A stretch of 64,000 bases of DNA from NCBI RefSeq assembly GCF_013408535.1, contig NZ_JACBZA010000001.1, positions 868,001 through 932,000 on the forward strand, given 5' to 3'. Positions 25,650 through 33,338 of this stretch are shown here, piece after piece. The notes below the pieces were generated by a model. The model did no database searches, was not told the origin of the DNA, and was given only the letters and a program-made list of their open reading frames with translations. The translations under genes were made by a program, and so were the position numbers. Positions within the stretch are counted from its first letter, which is position 1. The number at the start of each line of letters is the position of its first letter. This DNA is from Actinopolymorpha cephalotaxi. Lineage in GTDB: Bacteria; Actinomycetota; Actinomycetes; Propionibacteriales; Actinopolymorphaceae.

Positions 25650-27818
25650 TCACGGTCGTTGCACTTTCTGGTGGACGTCCACCCATTCGGGCGGGATGTA
25701 TTCGGGGTGGCCATGGCTGCCCATGCGGACGGTCCAGCCCTTGTGGTGGACGAAAGTGTGATGGCTCTTGCACAAGAGGACTCCGTTGTCGAGGTCGGTC
25801 GGGCCGAGGTCGTCCCAGGCGGTCATGTGGTGCGCGACGCAACGCCGCTCGGGTACCTGACAGTCAGGGAAGTGGCAGTGGCTGCCGTCGCGGACGGCGA
25901 GGGCTCGGCGTTGAGCTTCGGTGAAGAACCGGTCTGCCATGCCGACGTCGAGGACTTCGCCGTTGCCGCCGAGGACGACGGGGATGATGTTCGCGTCGCA
26001 CGCCATCCGGCGGATCGTGGCGACGGAGAGCGGTTCTCCGCGCAGTCCGGTGATGCGGGCGGATCCGCCACCGCCGCACCTGTGGCAACCGTCGCGGGGA
26101 TCGATGGAGTCGTTATCGATAGGGGTGCCGCGGTCGTAGCCGTCGGTTGAGGCGTGGGAGTCGGGGGCAGCCTCGGGTTCCGCCGCACCCTCGTCGAATT
26201 CGGGTTCGGCGTCGTCGTCTTCCGCTCCGAGGTTCCAGTCCCCGGGTCCGGTAGCTGGTTCCGGATTCCCGTTGTGTGGTTCGGGTTCCGGGTCGTGCCC
26301 GGGTCCCGGTTCAGCTTCGGGGGCGGTTCCGGTGGCGGTGTTCGGTTGTGGGTGCTGGCCGGGTTGTCGCGGTGCGGGTATCCGCTCCGCAGCCCCGACC
26401 GGCGGGTCCGGCTGGTCGGGCGGGGATTTCTCGTTGTCCGGTTGACCTTTCGAGGCGGTTGCTGTGGTCTCCGCGCCGCCGGGAGTCGCCGTCGGGTCGC
26501 CAGTGCCAGCCGGGGTGTTGGGCTGGATGGGGGCGCTTGTCACGTCCGGGTCGTCGACGTCGCCGACGTCCTCATGGTCGCCGGTCTCGCCGACGTCAGC
26601 AGGCTCGGCGGTGGGGCCGCTCGTGTCGTCGGGGTCGATGACTCCCTGGCCCGGACGGGGCTTCGGCCCGGTGTCATCTGTGGTCTCGCAGGGATCGGCG
26701 TTGCTGGGTTCGGCGTTGCTGGGCGCAGCGTTTTTGGGCTTGCAGGCATCGCCGGTGCTGGGCGTGGCCTTCGCGGGCTTGCTGTCCTCGGTGCCGTCGG
26801 CGTTCTTGCTGGGCTTGCGGGCCTTGCGCTTGGCGGCCTGGCGCTGTGCTTGGCGTTTGGCGTCGGGGGTTTGGCATCCGCATGGCATGGGGCGGACGGG
26901 GTTGAGGTCGTCGATGGTGCCGAACCCGATGCCGTTCATGAGTTGCTGCAGGTGGATCAGGACGGTGACGCAGTCGCGTCCGCGTCCGCGGTTGGGGGAT
27001 GCTTCCCATTCGGCCATCGCGGCGACGAGTTCGGCGAACGCGTCCCCGCGGCGTTGGTCGAGGGGCCGGTCGTCGGGTGCTTGGGCGTTGTCGCGGGCGA
27101 TGAGCATCTCGATGATCTTGCGGAGTTGTTCCATCTCCAGCACCGGCAGCTTGATCACCACCGTTTCCGACCCCGGGATGCCGTTCGGGACGTATTTCAG
27201 GGACCGTGCACGCTGCGCGGCCTGTTCCTCATCGCCGAGTTCCTTACCGAGCCGTTTCTCCCACTCTTCGGGTGCGAGGTACTGCAGCAGTGCCCGCCCC
27301 AGCACCCGCACGTCGTCGGGGTTACGCCGCCTGGCTTCGTCGATCAGGTATTCCTCGGCCTTGACGCGTTGTTCGAGGCTGATCCATTTGGGCAGGTCGG
27401 TGATCGCGGCGGCGATGACCTGGGCGTGCCGGAACGAGAGCTCTCCTCGGGCCATGGCGCGGGCCGTCAGGGTGATGGTGCGGTCCAGGTCGCGGGCGAG
27501 GTTGACGGTGGCGTAGGAGTCCTTCGTGCCCATCCGCTGCGCGGTCCGCAGCCACGCCGCCGTGGTGGCCGCGCCGGTGGTCTTGCCGATGTCGCAGGCC
27601 TCGGCCTGACGGACCCAGCCGAGCTTCAGCGCGTCGAACCGGGACTCCTCCACGGTCAGTTCGCCGATCAGCTCACCCAGGGCGCGGGCCTCCACATAGG
27701 TGGTGGGGGTGGACAGGGCGTCGTCGAGTCCGGCGCGGAACATGCCGACCGCAGCCTTCAACCGGGCGACGGTGCCATGGCCACCGCTACCGGGAAGGTC
27801 CTGCGCCGTCGAATGCAT
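25650..27818 (-). CDS. DUF222 (13E12 family) protein with C-terminal HNH endonuclease domain
   Basis: 722 residues. Residues about 20-330 are the helical DUF222/13E12 domain (ARALGELIGELTVEESRFDAL, HAQVIAAAITDLPKWI). The C-terminus (about 640-715) is an HNH nuclease with CHFPDCQVPERRCVAHHMTAW and LCKSHHTFVHHKGW supplying the Cys/His ligands and catalytic His. Between them lie roughly 250 residues of Pro/Thr/Asp/Glu-rich low complexity, much longer than usual. These proteins occur in many copies in actinomycete genomes and behave like mobile or selfish genes, but their substrate is unknown. The base composition is slightly less G+C-rich than the neighbours. Confidence 0.85.
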   Translation of the reverse strand: MHSTAQDLPGSGGHGTVARLKAAVGMFRAGLDDALSTPTTYVEARALGELIGELTVEESRFDALKLGWVRQAEACDIGKTTGAATTAAWLRTAQRMGTKDSYATVNLARDLDRTITLTARAMARGELSFRHAQVIAAAITDLPKWISLEQRVKAEEYLIDEARRRNPDDVRVLGRALLQYLAPEEWEKRLGKELGDEEQAAQRARSLKYVPNGIPGSETVVIKLPVLEMEQLRKIIEMLIARDNAQAPDDRPLDQRRGDAFAELVAAMAEWEASPNRGRGRDCVTVLIHLQQLMNGIGFGTIDDLNPVRPMPCGCQTPDAKRQAQRQAAKRKARKPSKNADGTEDSKPAKATPSTGDACKPKNAAPSNAEPSNADPCETTDDTGPKPRPGQGVIDPDDTSGPTAEPADVGETGDHEDVGDVDDPDVTSAPIQPNTPAGTGDPTATPGGAETTATASKGQPDNEKSPPDQPDPPVGAAERIPAPRQPGQHPQPNTATGTAPEAEPGPGHDPEPEPHNGNPEPATGPGDWNLGAEDDDAEPEFDEGAAEPEAAPDSHASTDGYDRGTPIDNDSIDPRDGCHRCGGGGSARITGLRGEPLSVATIRRMACDANIIPVVLGGNGEVLDVGMADRFFTEAQRRALAVRDGSHCHFPDCQVPERRCVAHHMTAWDDLGPTDLDNGVLLCKSHHTFVHHKGWTVRMGSHGHPEYIPPEWVDVHQKVQRP

Positions 27819-27824
27819 GTTCGA

Positions 27825-27830
27825 AGCCTA
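27825..27830 (-). promoter_or_regulatory. Candidate -10 element (TAGGCT) of the DUF222-HNH gene
   Basis: TAGGCT on the minus strand ends six bases before the ATG at 27818, as in the other leaderless starts of this window. Confidence 0.4.
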
Positions 27831-27855
27831 CCGGCTGCCACCGACACCTAACTCG

Positions 27856-27894
27856 TTGTCCACAAGGGAAAGCCGATCAGCTACCTGTGGACAA
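27856..27894. promoter_or_regulatory. Two inverted DnaA-box sequences
   Basis: TTGTCCACA at 27856-27864 and its exact reverse complement TGTGGACAA at 27886-27894 are separated by 21 bases. TTGTCCACA is the preferred DnaA 9-mer of high-GC actinomycetes. The pair lies just upstream of the -10 of the DUF222-HNH gene, where a -35 or operator would be. Confidence 0.55.
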
Positions 27895-28011
27895 AAAGCT
27901 GGCACTGGACGCCTCACCCAAGGGGCCGGTCGGGGGCCGACGCCAAGACGGGGCGGGTCGGATCCGGGCGTGAGCACGGAAGCCCTTCTCCACGGCAGTC
28001 GCGGCCTCGTC

Positions 28012-28017
28012 TATCGT
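28012..28017 (+). promoter_or_regulatory. Candidate -10 element (TATCGT), leaderless start at 28025
   Basis: TATCGT ends seven bases before the GTG of the histidine phosphatase gene. Confidence 0.4.
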
Positions 28018-28024
28018 CGAGCCC

Positions 28025-28687
28025 GTGACCCAAGATCGCTCCGCGGACCCCGCTGCCGGCCCGGTCACCGTGTTCCTCGTACGCCACGGTGAGACGCCCA
28101 TGCACGCGGAGAACCGCTACGTCGGCAGGACCGACGCGCCGCTGACCGAGCGTGGCCAGGCTCAGGCGGCCGACCTGGGGGAGTGGGCAGCGGCCGCGCG
28201 GCTCACGGTGGTGGCGTCCTCGACGCTGCGCCGGGCGAAGGAGACCGCCGAGCCGGCCGCCCGCAAGGCGGGGTTGACACCGCTTCTGGACGAACGGCTG
28301 GTCGAGCTCGATTTCGGTGCCGCCGAAGGCCTGTCCGCCGCGCAGATGCGGGAGCGGTTCCCGCGGGAGCGGGCGGCGTTCGAGGCCGATCCGTACGCCA
28401 ATCCGCTGCCGGGTGGCGAGTCTCCGGCGGCGGCGCTCGCCCGCGGCCGGGCCACACTGGACGACCTCGCCGACGGATCCCACGGCGACCGCGTGCTCGT
28501 GGTCGCGCACGGGACGTTCCTGCGCATCGTGGTGTGCGACCTGCTCGGCATTCACCCGCGTACCTACCGCACCGCGCTGCCGGTGATCCGCAACGCCAGC
28601 GGCGCCGTGCTCCGCCGTGACGGCGCGGGGCACTGGGGCCTGGTCGCCTGGAACCCACCACTGGCAGCCGGCACCGACGCCTGGTGA
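28025..28687 (+). CDS. Histidine phosphatase family protein
   Basis: 220 residues of the phosphoglycerate-mutase-like superfamily. The phospho-accepting His is in FLVRHGETPMHAENR, the second Arg in SSTLRRAKETAE, the acid in ELDFGAAEGLS and the late His in VVAHGTFLRI. The PHP-type core and length fit small-molecule phosphatases (such as broad-specificity phosphatases or cobalamin/MSMEG-type enzymes) more than glycolytic mutase. The substrate is unknown. It is the last gene before the polyol-type transporter operon, but is separated from it by 162 bases and likely has its own promoter. Confidence 0.87.
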   Translation: MTQDRSADPAAGPVTVFLVRHGETPMHAENRYVGRTDAPLTERGQAQAADLGEWAAAARLTVVASSTLRRAKETAEPAARKAGLTPLLDERLVELDFGAAEGLSAAQMRERFPRERAAFEADPYANPLPGGESPAAALARGRATLDDLADGSHGDRVLVVAHGTFLRIVVCDLLGIHPRTYRTALPVIRNASGAVLRRDGAGHWGLVAWNPPLAAGTDAW

Positions 28688-28796
28688 GGCTTCCGTGCTG
28701 ACCGGGGGCGGTCGCAGCCGGTAACTGGCCGAAGGCGGTCGGTGTGGCTTGGCGGCTTGACCCGCCTGACGCCGAGGTCACAAGGTGAGGCGACCC

Positions 28797-28816
28797 GATC
28801 ACGCCGTGAGGTGATC
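28797..28816. promoter_or_regulatory. Inverted repeat GATCAC-N8-GTGATC before the transporter operon
   Basis: The arms GATCAC (28797-28802) and GTGATC (28811-28816) lie 34 bases before the ATG of the binding-protein gene. A TTGACC at 28757-28762 could be a -35. A regulator of the operon may bind here; no regulator gene lies next to it. Confidence 0.4.
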
Positions 28817-28849
28817 TCGGCGTGTGCCGAACCTGCACTGGGGGCTGCC

Positions 28850-30301
28850 ATGACCGAGCCGACCGAGCCGACCGGCCCGATGCGCTGGGGGCGCCGGGAC
28901 GTCCTCCGGCTGGCCGGAGCGGGAGTCGGCGCGGGTGTGCTCGGCTCGGCCGGCCTCACCGGATGCGGCTTCGGGTCACCGGCGAGCAACGGCGGCAAGG
29001 ACTCCGCGGCGAAGAAGGTCTCCGGCGGCTTCGACTGGAAGAAGCACAAGGGGACCACCCTGCGGCTGCTGATGAACAAGCATCCGTACACCGACGCGCT
29101 GAAGGCGCACCGCGCGGACTTCCAGGACAAGACCGGCATCAAACTGGTCATCGACGAGTTCCCCGAGTCCAACTACTTCGACAAGGTGACGCTGGAACTC
29201 AAGTCCAGGCAGGGAAACTACGACGCGTTCATGCTGGGCGCCTACATGGTCTGGCAGTACGGCCCACCCGGCTACCTCGAGGACCTCGGTCCCTGGATGA
29301 ACAACTCCTCCGCCACCCACGCGGAGTTCGCACCCGACGACTTCTTCCCCAACCTGATCAAGGCCGGGCAGTGGAACTTCGTCAACGGCGCACCGCTGGG
29401 AGGGAAGCAGCAGTGGATGCTCCCCTGGGGCTTTGAGACCAACACCGTCTGCTACCGCAGCGACGTGTTCTCCAAGCTGGGTCTCAAGCCGGCCGAGAGT
29501 TTCGACGACCTCACCGAACTCGCTCGTACGCTGAAGGCGAAGGCGCCCGGTGCGGGGTTCGACGGGATGTACGGCATCGCCGTGCGCGGCTCGCGGGAGT
29601 GGGCGACGATCCACCCGGGCTTCATGACGATGTACTCCCGGGAAGGCCTGAAGGACTTCAGGGTCGACGGCAAGAAGCTCGTCCCCACCATGAACACTCC
29701 CGAGGCGGTCGACTTCACCGGTAAGTGGGCGAAGATGGTGCGGGACGCCGGACCGTCGGGATGGACGTCGTACACGTGGTACCAAGCGTCCAGCGACCTC
29801 GGCGCCGGCAAGGCGGCGATGCTGTTCGACGCCGACACCGCGTCGTACTTCCAGAACACCGACACCGCGGCCGCGGGCAAGCTGGCCTGGCACCCCGGCC
29901 CGAAGGGCAAGGACGGATCGCTGGCCACGAACATGTGGATCTGGTCGCTGGCGATGAACTCGTCCTCGAAGAAGAAGCCGGCCGCCTGGTGGTTCCTGCA
30001 GTGGGCCACATCCAATGAACACTTGCTGTGGGCGGCCACGAAGCAACAACACATTGACGCGGTACGCCAGTCCGTGGCCGACGACGCCGCGTACAAGAAA
30101 CGGTTGCGGGCGGTGCCGGGCTTCCTGGACACGTTCCAGGCAGTCATCGACCAGACGAAGATCCAGTTCACTCCGCAGCGGAACTTCTTCGACGCCACCA
30201 CCTCCTGGGCCGCCGCCCTGCAGGAGATCTACGGCGGCGCCGACGCGAAGGCGACCCTGGACAAGCTGGCCAAGGACCTCGAACCCCGGGTCAACGGCTG
30301 A
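28850..30301 (+). CDS. ABC transporter substrate-binding lipoprotein (carbohydrate type, Tat signal)
   Basis: 483 residues from the ATG at 28850. The N-terminus carries a twin-arginine motif (RWGRRDVLRLAG) and a lipobox LTGC with the lipid-modified Cys39, so the protein is probably exported folded and anchored outside the membrane. The rest has the family-1 sugar-binding layout: TTLRLLMNKHPYTDAL, GNYDAFMLGAYMVWQYG, PWGFETNTVCYRSDVF and AAMLFDADTASYF. It delivers the substrate to the two permeases encoded next. The long open frame upstream of this ATG lacks any start signal. The substrate is probably a polyol or sugar. Confidence 0.9.
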   Translation: MTEPTEPTGPMRWGRRDVLRLAGAGVGAGVLGSAGLTGCGFGSPASNGGKDSAAKKVSGGFDWKKHKGTTLRLLMNKHPYTDALKAHRADFQDKTGIKLVIDEFPESNYFDKVTLELKSRQGNYDAFMLGAYMVWQYGPPGYLEDLGPWMNNSSATHAEFAPDDFFPNLIKAGQWNFVNGAPLGGKQQWMLPWGFETNTVCYRSDVFSKLGLKPAESFDDLTELARTLKAKAPGAGFDGMYGIAVRGSREWATIHPGFMTMYSREGLKDFRVDGKKLVPTMNTPEAVDFTGKWAKMVRDAGPSGWTSYTWYQASSDLGAGKAAMLFDADTASYFQNTDTAAAGKLAWHPGPKGKDGSLATNMWIWSLAMNSSSKKKPAAWWFLQWATSNEHLLWAATKQQHIDAVRQSVADDAAYKKRLRAVPGFLDTFQAVIDQTKIQFTPQRNFFDATTSWAAALQEIYGGADAKATLDKLAKDLEPRVNG

Positions 30302-31326
30302 TGGACACGACCGGGCGACAGGCGACCAGGGAGGGGGCGACCGGGGAGGGGGCGGCCATCCCCACCATGACGGCGACCCCGAGGTGGCGGCGCCGGTTGC
30401 GGCCCTATCTGCTCGCCGCACCGGCGGTGCTGTTGTGCGTCGGGATCCTGTATCCGTTCTTCGTCGGCGTCGCGTACACCGTCTACAACTTCTCCGACGC
30501 CAACCGCGAACCCAGCTTCGTCGGACTGAACAACTTCGCCGACATCCTCGGCAGCGACGCGTTGTGGCACTCGGCCCGGGTCACGGTGTCGTTCGCGGTC
30601 GCGGCCACCGCCGCCGAAACGGTGCTCGGCGTGGGAGTCGCCCTGCTGCTGCACCGGTCCAGTCTGCTGGGCCGGTTGCTGGAACGCCTGCTCATCGTGC
30701 CGTTGATGGTGGCGCCGATCATCGCCGCCATCATGTGGAAGCTGATCCTGCTCCCGGAGGTGGGCTGGGTCCGGCCGATCCTGTCGGCGGTGGGGGTGCA
30801 CGGCTACCGCGGCACCGACGGCGCGGGTGCGGCGTTCTTCTGGTCGGTGGTCGTGGACGCCTGGCTGTACACGCCGTTCGTGGCGATCCTCGCGCTGGCC
30901 GGGCTGCGCTCGCTGCCGAACTCGCCGTTCGAGGCGGCGGCGGTGGACGGTGCCAACTGGTGGTTGACATTTCGCCGGCTCACGTTGCCGATGCTGTGGC
31001 CCTACGTCCTGGTCGCGGTCATCTTCCGCTTCATGGACTGCCTGAAGGTCTTCGACATCATCTACGGGCTCACCGCCGGCGGCCCCGGAGACGCGACCAC
31101 CACCCTGCAGATCAGCGCCTACCTGGAGGCGATCACCTACGCCCGCTACAGCCGGGGCATGACGTTCATGCTGATCCTGTGGGTGGTCGTGTACGCGATC
31201 TCGTTCGTGCTCGTGCGCTATCTCGGCCGGGTGCAGAACCGCGCGGCCGGCATCTCGGCCGGGCCTTCGGCGGGAGCGCAGGCCGGTGCGCCGGCGGGCG
31301 CCGCGGCCGGGGCGGAGGCGGGGTGA
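30301..31326 (+). CDS. ABC transporter permease (MalF-type, first subunit)
   Basis: 341 residues with six hydrophobic helices between about 35 and 318 and the cytoplasmic EAA loop EAAAVDGANWWLTFRRLTLP that docks on an ATPase. The order after the binding protein and the length fit the MalF/UgpA position. The ATG overlaps the stop of the binding-protein gene by one base. The first 30 residues and the last 20 (an Ala/Gly repeat) are low complexity and probably disordered. Confidence 0.9.
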   Translation: MDTTGRQATREGATGEGAAIPTMTATPRWRRRLRPYLLAAPAVLLCVGILYPFFVGVAYTVYNFSDANREPSFVGLNNFADILGSDALWHSARVTVSFAVAATAAETVLGVGVALLLHRSSLLGRLLERLLIVPLMVAPIIAAIMWKLILLPEVGWVRPILSAVGVHGYRGTDGAGAAFFWSVVVDAWLYTPFVAILALAGLRSLPNSPFEAAAVDGANWWLTFRRLTLPMLWPYVLVAVIFRFMDCLKVFDIIYGLTAGGPGDATTTLQISAYLEAITYARYSRGMTFMLILWVVVYAISFVLVRYLGRVQNRAAGISAGPSAGAQAGAPAGAAAGAEAG

Positions 31327-32162
31327 CGATGAAGAAGTCCGGAAAGGCCGGTGGGATCCTCGCCGACGCCGCACTCCTGCTCTACTTCGCGTTCTCCCTC
31401 GCGCCGGTCGTGTTCATCGTCGCCCTGAGCCTGAAGTCGAACGCCGACCAGACCTCGACGTACCTGCGCTTCGCGCCCACGTTCGCCAACTACCGCACGG
31501 TTCTCGGGCTCGGCGCCGGTGACTCGCCGTACCTTCGGTTCTTCGTCGCCAGCCTTATCTGCGCGGTCGGCGCCGTCCTGGTCTCGCTGGTGATCGGGAT
31601 CCCGGCGGCGTACGCGGCGGCGCGTCATCGCTTCCGGGGCAGCGAGAGCCTGCTGTTCACCCTGCTCTCGTTCCGGTTCGCCCCCGAGCTGGTGGTGATC
31701 ATCCCGCTGGGCGTGCTCTACCAGCAGCTCGGGCTGTACGACAGCTATGTCGGGATGATCTGGGTGCTGCAGCTGGTGACGATGCCGCTCGTGGTGTGGA
31801 TCCTGCGGTCGTTCTTCACCGACCTGCCGGCGGAGCTGGAGCAGGCCGCCCTGCTGGACGGCTACTCCCGCCGGCAGGCGTTCGTACGCATCGTCCTGCC
31901 GCTCGTGCGCCCCGGGGTGGCGGCGGTCTGCCTGCTGGCGTTCATCTTCGCCTGGAACAACTTCATCTTCCCGTTCACGTTGACCTCCAGCCACGCGCAG
32001 ACGGTGACGGTGAGCTCGCTGGCCTTCCTCGGCGGCAACCAGGTGCGGTTCAACCTGGTCGCCGCCGGCGCGGTGATGGCGGTCCTTCCGCCGCTGGTGC
32101 TCGCGTTGTTCATCCAGCGCTACCTCGTGCGCGGCCTGTCGTTCGGTGCGGTGAAAGCGTGA
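31323..32162 (+). CDS. ABC transporter permease (MalG-type, second subunit)
   Basis: 279 residues from the GTG at 31323, which overlaps the previous stop (GTGA) and has GGAGG four bases upstream; an ATG at 31329 is the alternative. Six helices are visible, starting at LADAALLLYFAFSLAPVVF. The EAA loop is EQAALLDGYSRRQAFVRIVLP and the C-terminus LFIQRYLVRGLSFGAVK is the typical MalG ending. It pairs with the preceding permease to form the membrane channel. Confidence 0.9.
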   Translation: MTMKKSGKAGGILADAALLLYFAFSLAPVVFIVALSLKSNADQTSTYLRFAPTFANYRTVLGLGAGDSPYLRFFVASLICAVGAVLVSLVIGIPAAYAAARHRFRGSESLLFTLLSFRFAPELVVIIPLGVLYQQLGLYDSYVGMIWVLQLVTMPLVVWILRSFFTDLPAELEQAALLDGYSRRQAFVRIVLPLVRPGVAAVCLLAFIFAWNNFIFPFTLTSSHAQTVTVSSLAFLGGNQVRFNLVAAGAVMAVLPPLVLALFIQRYLVRGLSFGAVKA

Positions 32163-32195
32163 TGGGCGGGCAGAACTGATGGGCGGGAAGAACTG
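32162..32195 (+). repeat. 17-bp tandem duplication before the first ATPase gene
   Basis: Two units, ATGGGCGGGCAGAACTG and ATGGGCGGGAAGAACTG, fill the gap between the second permease and the ATPase start. They differ by one base and contain an out-of-frame ATG each. Confidence 0.85.
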
Positions 32196-33338
32196 ATGGC
32201 GGGTCTGGCGCTCGCGGGGATCCGCAAGGAGTACGGCCGGCTGCGCGCCCTGGACGAGCTGTCGCTGGAGGTCGCCGACGGGGAGTTCTGCTGCCTGCTC
32301 GGACCGTCCGGCGCCGGGAAGACCACCACGTTGAAGGTCGTGGCCGGGCTGGAGGAGCCGACGGCGGGCACGGTCCGGATCGGCGGCGCCGACGTGACCG
32401 ACGTGGAGCCGACGCACCGCGACCTCGCCATGTGCTTCGAGAGCTACGCGCTCTATCCGCAGCAGGACGTGTTCACCAACCTGGTCTCGCCGTTGCGTTC
32501 TCCGCGCCACCGGCTGCCCGAGGCCGATGCCCGGCGCCGGGTCGAGGAGGTGGCCGAGCTGCTGGGCATCGGCGCGCTGCTGGAGCGTTCGGTCACCCAG
32601 CTGTCCAACGGGCAGCGGCAGCGGGTCGCGCTCGGCCGGGTGCTGGTCCGCCCGGCCGCGGCGTACCTGCTGGACGAACCCCTGTCCCACCTGGACGCCA
32701 AGCTGCGCGCCACCATGCGGGCGGAGCTGAAGGCGATCAGCCGCGACCGCGGCACGACCACGCTGTACGTCACCCACGACTACGTGGAGGCGCTGTCGCT
32801 GGCCGATCGAGTGGGCGTGCTGGACGCCGGCCGGATCCGCCAGGTGGGCACGCCTCGCGAACTGTGGGAGGAACCGGCCGACGTCGTGGTGGCGCGTTCC
32901 TTCGGGCGACCGGCGATCAACGTCGTGCCCGGGGTGGTCGCCGACGTCGCCGGGCCGCGGTTCCTCGCCGACGACGGCGCACTCGACCTGCCGCTGCCGG
33001 GTCCGCGGGTGGGACCTGGCACCCGCGTACAGCTCGGGATCCGTCCGCGCGACCTGACCCTGCATCGCGGCGCCGGCGACGTGCCCGCGGCATCGCCGGA
33101 GACCGCCCGGCTGGAGGGCACCGTCTACGTGCTCGAACACCTCGGCCGGCAGGCGGAAGTCACCGTCCGCGTGGGTTCCTGCCTGCTGGCGCTGGTGGTC
33201 GCGCGTACGCAGGTCGCCGGGCTCGGCACCGACGACCGGGTGGTGGTGACGGTGGACCCGCGACGGGTGCACGTCTTCCTCGCCGACGACACCGGCCGGC
33301 GGGTGGAGACGACCCGGGTCAGCGAGGTGGCCGGATGA
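32196..33338 (+). CDS. ABC transporter ATP-binding protein 1 (MalK/GlpS-type)
   Basis: 380 residues. Walker A GPSGAGKT (36-43), signature LSNGQRQR (about 136-143, usually LSGGQ), Walker B YLLDEP (about 156-161) and switch His in YVTHDY are present. The Q-loop position reads CFESYALYPQ, so the usual Gln is Glu. A C-terminal OB-type regulatory domain follows (about 235-375). It powers uptake together with the second ATPase encoded directly downstream. Separate ATPases for the two halves are known for the rhizobial glycerol transporter GlpSTPQV. Confidence 0.9.
   Translation: MAGLALAGIRKEYGRLRALDELSLEVADGEFCCLLGPSGAGKTTTLKVVAGLEEPTAGTVRIGGADVTDVEPTHRDLAMCFESYALYPQQDVFTNLVSPLRSPRHRLPEADARRRVEEVAELLGIGALLERSVTQLSNGQRQRVALGRVLVRPAAAYLLDEPLSHLDAKLRATMRAELKAISRDRGTTTLYVTHDYVEALSLADRVGVLDAGRIRQVGTPRELWEEPADVVVARSFGRPAINVVPGVVADVAGPRFLADDGALDLPLPGPRVGPGTRVQLGIRPRDLTLHRGAGDVPAASPETARLEGTVYVLEHLGRQAEVTVRVGSCLLALVVARTQVAGLGTDDRVVVTVDPRRVHVFLADDTGRRVETTRVSEVAG

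Noticed and set aside
25650-27818. DUF222-HNH gene considered as an insertion sequence or intein
   Set aside because: No terminal inverted repeats with target duplication were found around it and no transposase domain is present; the HNH domain is in its usual place for this family.
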